Shown one piece after another: positions 26,051-38,929 of a stretch of 64,000 nucleotides of DNA; position 1 is the first letter of the stretch, and the number at the start of each line of letters is the position of its first letter. Made by a program: the position numbers and the translations under genes. The stretch covers positions 9,610,001-9,674,000 of the forward strand of contig NC_016133.3 of NCBI RefSeq assembly GCF_000005505.3, written 5' to 3'. Source of the DNA: Brachypodium distachyon. Taxonomy: Eukaryota; Streptophyta; Magnoliopsida; Poales; Poaceae. The notes below the pieces were generated by a model, which was not told where the DNA came from, ran no database searches, and saw nothing but the letters and a program-made list of their open reading frames with translations.

Positions 26051-26819
26051 ATCTGCATGTGCAACAAAAATTAAAGAGAAAAGTTAATTTCTGTGTACTT
26101 TTGTTCATCATATTCTATGTTGGTTTGCCCTTCTAATCCCTCTTTTTTTGTACAGGGTAAGGTATACTTTTGTTCAGAATCTGAAGCTGTATATACCAAG
26201 GTGCAATTTCTGTGCAGAAGGCCTCCTGGAGTTCCAATGGTGGAGCTATGAACCCCATGTATCACAAGTTACTATAGCTGTCATGGTGAATTTGTCAATG
26301 CAGATGCTATGCAACATGCTATCATGGTGGAGCTGCGAACTATACAGTTGGTTTCAGATGACTGGAGATGTCAATTTGTAGGTAGGTAATGTAAAGCTAC
26401 ATCCCTCAAGCTACATCTATGCCCCTATGCAACATGCTAATCTCGTATGAAGTCTGTAATCTCATATGCACTGGAGTTGGTTGTAAATTTTAGCAGTTAC
26501 CTGTGATGTCCTGTGAAGTAACTCTGGTTGGATGTTGTAGTTCCTCCTCCTGCGTGTTGTTTAACCTTGATTAGCTGCCATTGTTGAAGAAAAAGTAAAT
26601 CTGAGGAAGAAGTCTTCGATGGGGAAAGTAGGGCGAAGGATGGCGATGGGGAAAGGAGAACGTGAGATTCTGTTACTTTGGTTGTCGTGGTCCAGACTGT
26701 CTTTTGTTGTTGTTGGGCTGCTTTCTTACCGTGGGCCGAGCGCGGGATCTCGCGGGGCCGAGCGCGGGATCGCAGGGTCGAGCGCGGGGACGAGCGGAGT
26801 GCGCGCGGGATACCGTTTC

Positions 26820-26876
26820 GGGATCGCACGCCACCTGGTCAGGGCGCACTGCGTAAGTCAGAAAGTGCGCGCGCAC
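26820..26876 (-). repeat. MULE right terminal inverted repeat
   Basis: Inverted partner of the left terminus. Read on the minus strand it begins GTGCGCGCGCACTTTCT. A short outward extension reading GGGCTTGGCTAGGGG may belong to the element tip. Confidence 0.75.
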
Positions 26877-26900
26877 CCCCTAGCCAAGCCCTGATTTTAA

Positions 26901-27300
26901 AGGAGATTGTAAAGAAAAATGACTATTTCCTTTTGATTATATTTTACCTACACTGCCATTTGCGGGGAACACCTACGGAGTATTACTAATTGGGCCGGAA
27001 TCCCCAGCACGCCACAAGCGTTTTCTTTTTTCTTTCCGAAACTCCAGCTGCACGCTATAACGTCTACTTGTCTCAATTCCCCACTTCGCCTCCTTCGATC
27101 CTTTCCCATCCCCGCAAAAGGCATTGAGAAGGAAGGTGACCTCTCTTGCCCTGAACGCTGCGCTGCACACCACCGTGCCGCGTCCCGCCCGCGTCTCCGA
27201 GTTCCCGGCCGTCGCCTCCTCCCGCGGGGTCACCGTACGACTGAGGCGCGATCAGGCCGCCGCGTCTTGCCGCCCGACGGGGAGAAGGAGGACGGGGGAT
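26901..27300 (+). promoter_or_regulatory. Promoter and 5'UTR of the SEC14-like gene
   Basis: A TATAA lies at 27056-27060 and the sequence becomes GC-rich from about 27060 to the ATG at 27301, typical of a grass 5'UTR. The region starts right after the MULE right end, so the MULE is within about 400 bases of this gene's start. Confidence 0.5.
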
Positions 27301-30300
27301 ATGTCGGGGTCCCTCGATCGGTTCGCCAGGCCATGTGAGTTCTCAATCGGTCTGGGTCGCTGGTTTTGGGCATTCTAAGAGAGATTTTGTGTATTTTTGT
27401 GAGGAATGTTTGGGGTTATGAATCGGTCGATTAGAGGAAACGAGTTCTGTAGGAGCTGGGACCTGGGAGTTCAATTTCTGTGACTATTTTTGCATTTCTG
27501 GAGGTCTAGGAGAGTCCTTATATTTCCACTGAATAGAGTTTGTTAGTAGAAACTGGAGATGTCAGTGCTTGTTATTCTGAAATTTTCGTGCTTATTACCC
27601 GATTTTAATGTGGTCGGCCGGTCACCGCAAATCTGTGGAGAAAAATGGACCGCGTATGGTGCTCTAGATTAACCCTTTATCTCTGGGTTGCCATACCCGA
27701 CCCGCATCACCACATGTTTGCAAGAATCCGACTGATCTTTATTTTAATACTGCGAAGCTTCGTAGACGACTTTGATTTGTTAGTTCTATTGTTTCAACAA
27801 CCTTGGAATTACATCCTTTCTTTATTGGATAGTATTGTTTACGCAAAACCAAACAAAATATCCATGCTTTTTCTTTCCTTCCTTTTCTCTTTTGATTTAA
27901 TTTAAGGGGTTCGTAGAATAGCTTCTTTTCTTAGGTAGGAGTAGCAATCATTAGCTGCTCAGGCCGCGCTTCCGCTGGAGGCTGTACGAGTCCTGATTTC
28001 CGGACAGTTTTGGTCTGCACTGTGGGATAACTGAGGCGCTTGAGCTGAACTCAGGACAAAATACTAAGGGCCTCTTTGGATCAGAGGAATTGTAAAACAC
28101 ATGAACATGAAAAATGCAGGAATATGGTGCCATGGCATGTCAAATCCTACAGGAATTCAGAAGTCAAAACACAGGAATCATTAGTAAAAGTTGTTTGGTT
28201 GACCACAGGAAAAATGTACGAATTTTGCGTAGACACTAGTGTAAGCATAGTTGTCATAGACAAAGAATTCCATAGGATTAGGGTGTCGTAAACCAATCCA
28301 TTGGGATTTTGGAGGATGCATTTCTTAGAACCAAAGAGTCTCTATAGGAAAAAAATCCTATGAGTTAGAATCCTACCAAAATGCTGTGAAAATCCTCCAA
28401 TCCAAAGAGGCCCTGAGTCATGGCAAGTATTGTAGCAGACAGTTCTTTAACCGCTGACCATCTGTGAGTTCTTGCAGATCTACGTGTACTGATGGCAGTT
28501 TCATATAGTAGTTTCTTGCAGGTCTGTGTGTTCTTGTGCTGCTCTGCTCTGATGTGTAGCTTACTAGATTAGATCACATGCCCTAATCAGTTATTGGTCC
28601 TGGGGAAACAACACATAAGGGCCCTTCGTTGTTCAGTTGGGCTAATTGGAAGTATTCAGTTCTCTTATACAATAATGGTTGGTTTATCTTATTCTCCTTC
28701 TGGCATGTGCCGTGAGAGTGGGGGGTGGGGGGCATGATTGTGGCGGATCTGGCGTGTTGCATGTAATCCAACCGTCAAGCCTTTAAAATATGCCGTTTAG
28801 ATTGGGGATGAGTGTATCGAAGATTCATTCATGTTGAATAGGTATTGGGCAGGATTTGGATTTAGCATCTTTCCAAGTTTTATCTAATGTGCCAGAAAAT
28901 AAGGGTACGAAAGATTCCCAACGGTGAATGGAGTCTTCCTGTGTGAATTGTTTCATTTGTAGTATCACTTATTTCAGAGTGAAGATGCATTTTTTTGCGA
29001 GGAAGATGCATTGGTATTTTGGTTGATGCTATACAACATTTAAAGGCAAATAGTATGCTGGACAAGAAGGGCATAGTGGATTAGTGTGAAATATCTGACC
29101 AGTAGTGGTCAATCCTGCCGTCCCATGATGCTCTTTGCATTGTTCATGAAATCGTGTTCTATCCAAAATATATTTTCATGCTCTGTTGAACTTGGTGCCC
29201 CTCTGTACTATATCAGTCCTAGGTTGGTTGCATGTCAAGGCACTATGATATATCTTTCTAATTTTGACTAGCATTCTTCACATTTTTCTAGTAATGCCAC
29301 ATGCTTGTTTTGACAATTGGACTCACTGGATTAACCTTAGCTGTGCAATTATCAGGTCTCGAGGGTTCATCTAGTCATGATGAACGGAGAGAACGGAAAT
29401 CAGATGTGGACAACTCTGACGATGATAGAAGAACGAGAATGGGGTCCCTTAAGAAGAAGGCCATAAATGCTTCTAATAAATTCAAGCACTCCTTAAAGAA
29501 AACGAGCAGGAGAAAGAGTGAGAGTCGAGGACACTCTATTTCCATTGAAGATGTGAGGGACTTTGAGGAGCTACAAACAGTCGATGCATTTCGCCAGTCA
29601 TTAATATTAGATGAATTGTTACCTGCAAAGCATGATGACTATCATATGCTGTTACGGTAATTTGATACTATTTCTTCTCAGTTACTCTCTGTAATATAAT
29701 ATCATCTGTGTGTTTTGATTGATGAACTTAAAAAACCAGAATTATTTTTGAGTACTTTTGTTCTCCAGTATACCTTCTTACGCATTGTTCATGGCTTCAT
29801 TTTACTGCAAGTCTTGAATATTTTGCCCTGCACAAACTAAATTGCTAAATACGCTGTCACATTGTCAGCTATCTTTACTGAACTAAGTGATTGGTTTTGT
29901 TGCTGAACTGTAAGTATATATACTTCAATCTTTTCACATAGTTATTGTCCTTCATTATTTTAAACAGATTCTTGAAGGCGAGAAAGTTTGACATTGAGAA
30001 AGCAAAACGTATGTGGGCGGACATGCTTCTGTGGAGGAGAGACTTTGGTGCTGACACTATAACAGAGGTAATGGTTTTGAGTCGTGAGTCAGTAATTTAT
30101 TTCCCTGATTTTCTTTTACCAACAAACTTGTTCCTATAGGCCATAACTTACAAGCAACAGGTTCCGTGTCAACATTTCATAACAGTCATTTATATCAATT
30201 TGAGAAATATAATTTTAGTTATTCTTCTTCATTGCAAGACAATATATTTCACTTGTGCAGTATGCCACTTGCAAATGCGTCATCTGAGTTATTTGCTCAA

Positions 30301-33300
30301 CTAGTACACTGTGGCTTACAGCGGTAATTGTCAGCATGATGTGTACCTAATCCTGATATGATGTGTTTTGATGCGTGCCTAATTGAAAAACAAGCTTTTG
30401 CATTTTCTCAGAAGAAAAACAGTAAAATGTCAATCGCTCCATTGCTTTAGTTCAGATTTTTCTGGAAAGTTCTGCCATCTTGTTTTACTTTATGCTTGCT
30501 TTTGTTCTACACCCAACATGTGCTTTTTTCTTTTTTGATAGCTAATAGTTTTAGTTTTGTTATATTTAATCAGGATTTTGAGTACAAAGAATTAGATCAA
30601 GTCCTGGAATACTACCCTCATGGCTATCATGGTGTTGATAAAGAAGGAAGGCCTGTTTACATTGAAAGGCTTGGAAAAGTTGACCCTAACAAGCTCATGC
30701 ATGTAACTACTATGGAGCGCTATGTCAGGTACCATGTGAAAGAGTTCGAAAAGAGTTTCTTGATCAAGTTCCCAGCCTGTTCAATTGCAGCAAAGAGGCA
30801 CATTGATTCAAGTACAACAATTCTAGATGTGCAAGGCGTGGTATGGTTCTCTGAAATGTCTCATGTATTTGGGGATACTCTCTGCACGCAGATTATTACT
30901 AATGATGTTATAATTCTCTAAGCAGGGCTTGAAAAATTTCAGTAAGACTGCAAGAGATCTGATGATGAGGCTACAGAAGGTTGACAATGATAATTACCCT
31001 GAGGTACCTATACTACTATTGTGAGAATGGGCTTCTATTATGTGGGTTTACTTGCTTGGCTAAAGTATATTACTGATTCTCTTTTCAGACATTGCATAGA
31101 ATGTTCATTGTCAATGCTGGACCAGGCTTCAGGATGCTATGGAGCACTGTCAAGTCCTTCCTTGATCCAAAAACAACTTCAAAGATACAAGTGAAAAAGC
31201 TCGGCCCTTTTGAACTTTCTTGATGAATGCCTTTTCATGGTGTCCTAATTTATTTTATTATTTCATTAGGTCCTTGGAGCTAAGTATCAGAACAAGTTAC
31301 TTGAAATAATTGATGCCAAGTAAGCATCAACAGTATTATTTAATATCTCTAAAAGTTGTTAAAAAAAAAGGTCTGTCCTAACTCTTATTTGTTTTGCAAC
31401 TCTGGTGTAGTGAATTACCAGAGTTTCTTGGTGGCTCTTGTACTTGTTCAGAGCTTGGAGGATGCCTTAAAGGTGAAAAGGGGCCTTGGATGGACCCAGA
31501 AATTTTAAAGGTTCGTATTGGTCACATCTACCATTTTTCGCTTGTTAGCCACCATTCCTCATATCCATCCTTGCTGGATTCCAGATGGTCATTAGTGGAA
31601 AAGTCCGACGTAAGAGGCAAGTTGTATCAGTTTCCAAAGACGACGAGAAAGTACTATCATATGACAAGTCACAACACCTAGCTGTAAGACTGCTCTTGAT
31701 ATTTTTCATTTCTAATTCCATTTGGAATAGGAACTGAATGAAGTAAATTTATTCTTTTCAACAGACAAAGGCTAGTGACACCTCAACTGTTGAATCTAGT
31801 TCTGAAGTTGACGACATTACATCTCCAAAGGCAATAAGGACATACATCACGGATGCCAAGCTGACACCACTTTGTGAAGAAGTAAGTTTATTTTTAAAAA
31901 TCTGACCAACAACCTGCATTTTACAATGAACCTAAAGACAAAGCACCTAAGCTTATATAACCTTCTATATCACTTCTTGTAAAGTTCTCTTATATCCTCT
32001 GCAGCTTGAAAGTTATGTGATAAAAAAGGAAGTGTTCATGCTACTCTTTTTTGTCCAATGCTGTACAAATTTTTCAATTATGGGATAACTCTTGTAAACG
32101 GTGAAACTGAAAAGATTAGGCATGCTTAGGACATTATAGGGCACAAATAGGAATAAAGGATCAACATATGGGGCATAGAAACAAAACTGGGGCCAAAATA
32201 TGTCTAATGGCACATGTCTGTTCTTATAAATTATCATATACTATATTATGATGATGAGCTTGGGCCCTGTGCTCGGCCTGCATGTACAATCAAGCAACAG
32301 CTGCAGCAGTCGAAATTTGTGCACATCAACGAAATTTTAGGTAGGTTCATTACGAGATGTGTTTATTTGGTCATGTATCCTGTTATATACATTAGTAAGC
32401 ATTGGAGTTTACTTGGTTATTAGGGAGTTGGCACAGTTAAGAGTTGTCGGCCAAGGAAAGCAACACAAGCAAGCTAGCAGCCAAGAGTATGTTTCAGTTT
32501 GGGGTGTTTAGTTAAATAGGAAGGGAGCATTTTTGTTTGTCAAGTTTGTGACAGTTTGGCTTTAAATCCATCTTGTGGATCAGGTTAGTCGTCCTATAAA
32601 TAAATACCATGCAATTTTTTTATCAAGCAATAACATAACTACAAAGTCTATTAACTGAAAATGCTTCTTACATCATCCATGTTTGTATTTGCACTTCTAA
32701 ACCATATTTTGATTGGTTTATGCAAATTCTAGAATCAAAATCCCTCCAAATACTCCCATCAAGGATCTGGGTATATTCCCTTATTGTGCTTTGCCACCCA
32801 TAACTAATGTATGTGTCTGCAGCACTTCATCGACCCAAGAGAAAAAAGAACACCGAACCCAGAAATGTTAAACCACTTCCAAATATTTTTGAAAAATAAT
32901 AATATTATTTTTATTAAGCAATTCTTTGTGCGCATAGTTGCTATACTAGTTCTTCACCACTTGTTTTTCTCATGAGCACACACATGGGCATCTTTTTTGA
33001 TAATTTTTTTTTTGTAAGTGCATACATCAATCCACAATAGCATTGAGTATATTTCCTAAGTCATAGAGTGCTGGCAATGCATTTCTTATGATCTTTTTCC
33101 CCCTGTGGCAGGCTAAACTGAGGAGGGCTCCAAGTATTTCTGCTAATCATTGTGAGTATGATGTATGTGTTCCAGTGGTTGACAAGGTTGTGGATCGAAG
33201 TTGGAAGAAAGAAAACGGTAATAATTTACAACTCCAACGTAAAGGTTTTGGTACTTTGTGTCAGCTTGTTATCCCCCTAAAAGTTTTATATTTGTTTTTC

Positions 33301-34663
33301 TGTTTGTCATCTCTTAAAAGCTTGTGATCCCTACCCTACTGACTGAGTTTTCGGAATCTTCATGTTTATGTAAATTAGGGCCATGCTTCACTGAGGCAGA
33401 AGAATCTCCAGTGAATCTTCATGCTCGAGCAACTGCATGGCTTATGGCATTTGTGATGATGGTTTTCACGCTAGTCCGTGCATTCTCGAGCCGCCTTGCA
33501 AAGAGGTCACTGGATAAAAGTTCGGAAGTAGATGACAACTATTCTATGTATTCTCTGGATTACTCAACAACTAAAGAAGAATTTCGGCCACCTTCACCTG
33601 CTCCTGGATTTACAGAGGCAGATGTTCTTTCATCTGTCCTGAAGAAACTTGCACAGCTAGAAGAGAAGATTGATGTTCTTCAGTTGAAACCATCAGAGAT
33701 GCCATCTGAAAAGGAGGAGTTGCTTAATGCTGCTGTACGTCGGGTAGATGCGTTAGAGGCTGAACTTATTGTGACTAAGAAGGTAAACTATACACATATT
33801 GAGAGTGTGCACGTACCATTCTTGAGAATCAAAATCAGGGTGCACAGTTGTACGATGTGATTCTTTTGTTTTCCTTATCTGCTTGTACTCACTGCTGGTT
33901 GTCTCCAGGCTCTGTATGATGCTCTTATGAAGCAGGAAGAATTGCTTGCATTCGTCGACCGCCAAGAGTTTGCTAAGTTTGAGGTGAGGCCAGGAATGCC
34001 TCGTTATTTCTCAAGCCGCTTGCACTTCCAATTTTTCTTACATCTATCTAACCCGTCTTTTGTTTGGACTGCTGCTGCAAAAGAAGAAGAAGAAGAAATT
34101 TTGCTTCTGAGTATACTATGCGATGCAGTTACCTGCAAACCGCTGGAGAGTAAATATTTTGATGTGCAACAACTCTTGAATAGTTTTCTTAGCAATACGT
34201 TACTCGGCTTCGGTCAAAATACGTTACTACTGCGCTGCAGGGGCAGCATGTAAAGGCTTCTTCCAATACATCTGTACAGTTGAATCCACCTAGTTTATAT
34301 GAGATTCAAAGAATGTCAAGTTGGTGTGCTCTAGCTTTTCAAGCGCGTGCTGAGTTAGGCTCTCCCTGCCAGCGCCATCATACGCTTTGTATCAATCTGT
34401 TCTTTCCTGGATATTCATTGTGCGGGTTGATGGAACGCTTGAAATATTCAGAACATTTTGTGCTCCAGTCAAACTGTAGCGTCAAATTCTGTGCTGCTAA
34501 AGACCGGCACGAGTACAGGAAGCTCTCTTTCGGTGGTGACGCGACGCAGCAAGCCATAGTGCGACATGGATGTCGTGTCAAACCAGCCTCAACAAGTGTG
34601 GCGATCTCTGGCTGCAGTGCATGCAGACATTTGGGTGTGGCGATCTCTGGCTGCTCGTTGTAA
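27301..34663 (+). CDS. SEC14-like phosphatidylinositol transfer protein (SFH type, CRAL-TRIO)
   Basis: Plant SFH proteins move phosphatidylinositol and phosphatidylcholine and stimulate phosphoinositide signalling at membranes. Exons: 27301-27334, 29356-29656, 29968-30067, 30574-30840, 30926-31003, 31089-31190, 31270-31319, 31411-31510, 31585-31683, 31765-31881, 33112-33217, 33379-33782, 33909-33983, then 34241-34663. All borders are GT/AG in phase. The start [11 protein letters not shown] is the conserved SFH N-terminus. CRAL-TRIO-N is about residues 88-142 ([16 protein letters not shown]). The SEC14 lipid-binding domain is about 146-325 ([39 protein letters not shown]). A hydrophobic stretch ([14 protein letters not shown]) lies near 470-488, and a C-terminal coiled coil covers about 535-611. 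The first 611 residues are secure. The last exon is predicted: splicing to 34241 adds 140 residues, while reading through the donor at 33984 stops at 34253. Confidence 0.9.
28068..28413. mobile_element. Tourist-type MITE in intron 1 of the SEC14-like gene
   Basis: Terminal inverted repeats GGGCCTCTTTGGAT at 28068 and its complement ending at 28413 bound a 346-bp AT-rich body. The flanks are TAA (28065-28067) and TGA (28414-28416), a one-base-off version of the 3-bp TAA duplication of PIF/Harbinger MITEs. Confidence 0.88.
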
Positions 34664-35246
34664 CTTCTTTTTAGGGAAAACCATCATGGTGCTTTATTGA
34701 TTAGCAAATAGGGTTACATCATCCACTAATAACTTGCTAATGAAAGCTGGGGGATCCTCATGCCAAACATAAGCTGAGACCTATTAAAAGCTAGAGAGCA
34801 TGAGCCACGATATTAGTTTCACCAGAACAGTGATAGAACAAAATATGTCCAAAGCCTCAAGATGAAGAAGTGCATTCTTCGTAAATAGCATTCCTCTGGC
34901 TGCTGGTTGTAACTTTGGACTTATATCGTACTCCTTCCTATCCATATCAATTGTCTCAAATATGGATGTATCTATGCCTAAAAAGCGTCTAGATACATAT
35001 AATATTTTGACAATTATTAATATGGATTAGAAAGAGTAGTTAAAGGATTGCCTATAATTTGGGTAAGCATTTTCTTTCTATGTTCATGGTTGATTTTTTT
35101 TTGAACTTGTGGACGTAGATTCAGCGTTCTTCCTATTCCTCTCTTCCTCTTACCAGGTACCACCACCGCTACCTCTACAATCTGACCTCACCTCCGTTGG
35201 CGGAGTTGTGTCCGGCTTGCCGTTGCTCACAATATTTCATGGAAAG
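34664..35246. other. 3' flank of the SEC14-like gene
   Basis: Contains a repeat-like stretch at about 34680-34900 of unknown family and the Stowaway MITE at 34931-35036. No gene is seen. Confidence 0.5.
34931..35036. mobile_element. Stowaway MITE (about 106 bp)
   Basis: Bounded by TA (34929-34930 and 35037-35038). It begins CTCCTTCCTATCCATAT and ends ATATGGATTAGAAAGAG, imperfect inverted termini. The body has the GGATGTATCTA motif common in this family. Confidence 0.8.
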
Positions 35247-35429
35247 TAAGAGCAACTCTAGCAGTTACAGAGCCCAAACGATCCGAACTAACCGAGTTTG
35301 GATCAATCAACTTTGAGAATACGGTACCGTCCGATTTCCGGCAAAACAGATTCTGAATACCAAAACCGAACAAAAAAAAAATTGAAACTTCGCACGAAAT
35401 CTATTAACTCTATAAAATTGAAACCCGCT

Positions 35430-38300
35430 AAATACAATTAATTTAGCAAGCCGCACATGCAGGCGATCGACGTCACCCCATTTGCCCGCTCTACTGTCGC
35501 GCTTCCGCTCGCGTGCTTCTGTTCTGCCGATACGGCACGTTGCCACGCTTCCCCGCTCATGCTCACAGGGCCCAGTTCTCGTGGCCCATGCCACGCACAA
35601 CACCCACCTACGCAGGGGAAGAATTGAAATCCCGATCCCATCCATGGCTGCTGCTTCGCCTCCCATGCGCCGCTGGCGCCTTTCCTCGCAATGGGCTCGT
35701 GCCGCTGCCCTCCCCTCCCCTCCCCCTGCGCCTTCCCCTGCGATGGACTCGCGCCGCTGCCCTCCCAGCCGCGCGCCCGTTGCTGGTTGAGCCCCCGTCT
35801 CCTGCCCCACCCCCGCGACGCTCCCGCCTGCAATCAACTCGCCGCCTGGCCTCCCGAGCGTCCGTTCCTTGCTTCCGTCGAGACCAATTTTTACCGAGCA
35901 CAAATGCAGCCACTTATGATTAAAAAACCGTCCCACTTATCCAGCCATTCATCAACCCTTCGATTCTCTCGCTTAATCTGCCGGTTAGTGTCACTTGATT
36001 ATTTATTGATTACTCCGTAGTTGATATGGTACCACAGCTAACTGAATTGATTAATCTGCAAGGCCTTTCAATTCTTCCTCCCACGCCGTTCCCCTTCCTC
36101 TGCTCCGCGACTCTGTAACCGAAGCCTCCGGTGGCTTGCTAATGCATTTCCCTTCCTTTCTCCAATCTTCCCCACTCACATCTTCTTCCTCTTCCCAATT
36201 TCAATCCATCTCCTGGCAGCACCTTCTCCCCCTTCAATTCCTTCACTCCGGCCGTTGTGGCAAATGCTGCAGGCGGGTCTGCTATGGTGACCAATTCAGG
36301 ATCGACCATGGTCAGGAAGTAGTAGGAGATACAGAGGATCAAGGTGAGTCAACTATGGTTCTTCCATGCGTGTAAATCATTTCGTTTGGTTATGTGTATC
36401 AGTGTAGTGGTCTGCAAAATCCTAATGCGTGCAATCTCCCTGAACGTTGCAGAAAAATAATTGTCAAGGAGCAGATAATTGACAGTTTGGCTATGTGGGC
36501 ATCTGCAACTGACTGCCCATTGTTCTCTACAGTTGTGATGAGTGTTGTTTCCCCTCACGGTTACACTTTTTTTCTCCAGGGGATTCTTTCGTGGGAGAAT
36601 ATCGAGTGAAAACCACGCGGAAAACATATATAGAAGTTCCAAAATATTCTCAGAAAAATATACTGTGTTGGAGGAGTGGAGTTCTACAAACAAATAAATT
36701 TCAAGTTGCAAATCATATTGGGTAAAAAATACAGAATATTGAGACATTCAGCACTGGTACTTTCTCTTCTTTCATTGATTGGAGTTGTTCTTCCTCTATC
36801 ATCATTTGTGTTTATATGTACCTTGGAATGATTTGGTTGCAGCTGACATGCAATAAGAATAGAAAAGCATGTAGAATGTTGATTTTGAACTGCAGAATCT
36901 TATTTTACAGGTTTGTAGTTCTAGAGCTTTTATTCCCTTTGATTACATTTCTACCATGTTTTATTCTCTATTTCATACATTATGTTGCATCTAATCCAAG
37001 GGATTTCCTTAACTTCCTAGAAGCTATATTAGTTTATGAATAGAACAATATAAAATTACCTTCCTATGTTTCATATTTTTCTCTAAATGTATGTGTCTCA
37101 GTCATTTTTTTTACTTTGTACATTTACCAATATGCTATGTTGTTTATCCATTGATTTATTTAAGTTGTTTGTTGTTTGATGAATTTGCCATACTGCTCAT
37201 CATATTTAACAGGTATTGGCCATCCGGCCTAACAAAATCGAGCCAATATTTTATTTATCCTAATTGCTTCAAAGTGCATATGCACTTTTTGAAGAAGACG
37301 GGCGCGCAGGCTTCACCAACGTTCGTTTTCTCCTGGCGCAGCGAACCCGTCTGATTAGTGATTACCGCCGGCTTTATTTCTTACCTGGTCCACATGGGCC
37401 AAAATGGGACCCGCTTGTCTGCGTTTGTTCCACCATTCCCTCATTCTCCCCTGGAACTCGCCACCTCCGGCTCTCTCTCCTCTCTATCTCTGGCCGAGTG
37501 TTTCTCGGCAGCAGATCCATGGCGATGGAGGCCGGCGGCGGTGGATCTATATCGATGGAGGCCAGCGGCGCCTTGCAGGAAGCGCAGCAGGCGGCGGCCG
37601 GGGCCCGATTCAGCGGGCGGCACAGCAGCATCCTGCAGCGCGGCGGTCGGCGGAGACGAGGACTACGGCGCGGGCGTCTGCATGTCGGCGGAGACGGATT
37701 GACGGAGAAGAGGGGGCACGGGAAAGGGAGTGGGTCGACGGGGAATGGGAGGTTACCGAGGAGCTCGAGCTCCTCTTCGATTTCTTGCCGCGGCGTCGGG
37801 CACCCGACGGTGATTTAGGGGTTCCGGTTTGTCGGCATGGTGGAGGGCATCTGCATGTCGCAAGGCGTGGTGCCGTGGGTTGAACGAACAGGATTCGCTG
37901 ATTCGAGCACGGCCGCTGCATCGACGACGGCGGGGCGTAACGAGCTCGGCGAGCGCAACGAGCACGGCGATTTCACCCGATTTCACGGTTAGTCCCTTCT
38001 CCAACCTGCTATCTACGCATCGTTTTCAATTTGCAGCCCTAGGGTGTTCGTGATCCCGTCGATTCCCATGCGCTCGCCTGTTTCGCTGTAAATTGAGCCC
38101 CTCGCAGATTGTTTATGGCCTTATGGGGGGCTTTGGGGTGTCAATTTTGCTCCTGCGCGGCGGGGTTGCGGTGTTGCAAGCGATTTCTAGCAGAAATAAA
38201 ACCTGTATCACGCTCCGTAATTCTGGAGCAATTTATCTAGAATTTTGTACCAATGAGGGATTCGATCTAGAGAGGGTAATATGAGCCTGGTCTTTTAACT
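35430..38300. other. GC-rich, promoter/first-exon-like segments inside the 7-kb element
   Basis: Two CpG-rich patches (35430-35930 and 37480-37980) are separated by AT-rich DNA. Open frames up to about 200 codons exist on both strands but are Ala/Arg/Gly/Pro-rich and overlap, which is expected by chance in such GC content. A potential splice donor follows at 36342. I cannot name a captured gene. Confidence 0.4.
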
Positions 38301-38570
38301 GTTTTTTCAATCCCTCCGAGTAGTGTGCTTCTGTTGAGGGAGGGGCGCAGATTTTTGGGGCAAATCTTGCACCCATTTGAGTGTTAGAACACAGAAGGGT
38401 TCTCCGAGTTGTCCCTGGGTTTTTTGGGCAACATGTTTGCTTAGATGTGTTTGTTTCCTAACCTAGATGTTGTTTGCTTCAGAATTTTGCCTCCAAAAAC
38501 ACACAGATTTGTGTGCTATGTGAGCTAACACAGTTCATATTCGAGATGTACAGGAGGACTTATAAGTTGG

Positions 38571-38590
38571 GGGGGGGGGGGGGGGGGGGG
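38571..38590. repeat. G homopolymer (about 20 bases)
   Basis: A run of about 20 G preceding TGTGTTTAGC. Homopolymer lengths of this size are often uncertain in assemblies. Confidence 0.85.
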
Positions 38591-38929
38591 TGTGTTTAGC
38601 AGAGTATTTTTGTTGCCCTTTTGTTGCTTGCTGTTTTATAGATGGCATAGGGGGGCCTTATATGGTTTGTGTTGTATATTATGGACCTAGTAACCGAGAT
38701 AACAACTAGCATATGGCTGTGTAAATAAAACACGGGGTGGATGGGTATTAGTTAAACCGGAGCTGCTTTTGCCTCGTCCCTGAAGTTGCTTCTGGTAAAG
38801 CCCCCGTGCTAATCATCGCTAATGGTTTTTGTTTACACTGTATATTGTTTTGCAGGGGGCCAAGAATACTGAGATCCAACGCAGGCGCCCTATGTTTTCA
38901 ATATACTCGCTGATACTATGCCCTATAGT

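Larger units (their letters stand above)
16334..26893. mobile_element. Mutator-like element (MULE) carrying a FAR1-type transposase and a ULP1-like gene
   Basis: The ends are inverted repeats: GTGCGCGCGCACTTTCT starts at 16349, and its exact reverse complement ends at 26876, with weaker matching for another 40 bases inward. The element holds a ULP1-like gene on + and a MULE transposase on -, converging near 23.3-23.6 kb. CpG-rich first-exon and promoter-like sequence lies just inside each end. The exact tips are uncertain. The 7-mer ATTTTAA at 16327-16333 and 26894-26900 is a candidate remnant of the target duplication, shorter than the 8-9 bp expected. Both genes are broken, so it is not autonomous now. 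Confidence 0.82.

Noticed and set aside
34680..34900. Possible LINE or SINE tail downstream of the SEC14-like gene
   Set aside because: Repeat-like wording but no poly(A), termini or coding match to support a class.
35307..35936. 209-codon minus-strand open frame
   Set aside because: Ala/Gly/Arg-rich, overlapped by open frames in other phases, expected by chance in a CpG-rich block; no family motif.
37264..37818. 184-codon plus-strand open frame
   Set aside because: Low complexity, overlapped by a 159-codon frame on the same strand and others on the opposite strand; no domain.
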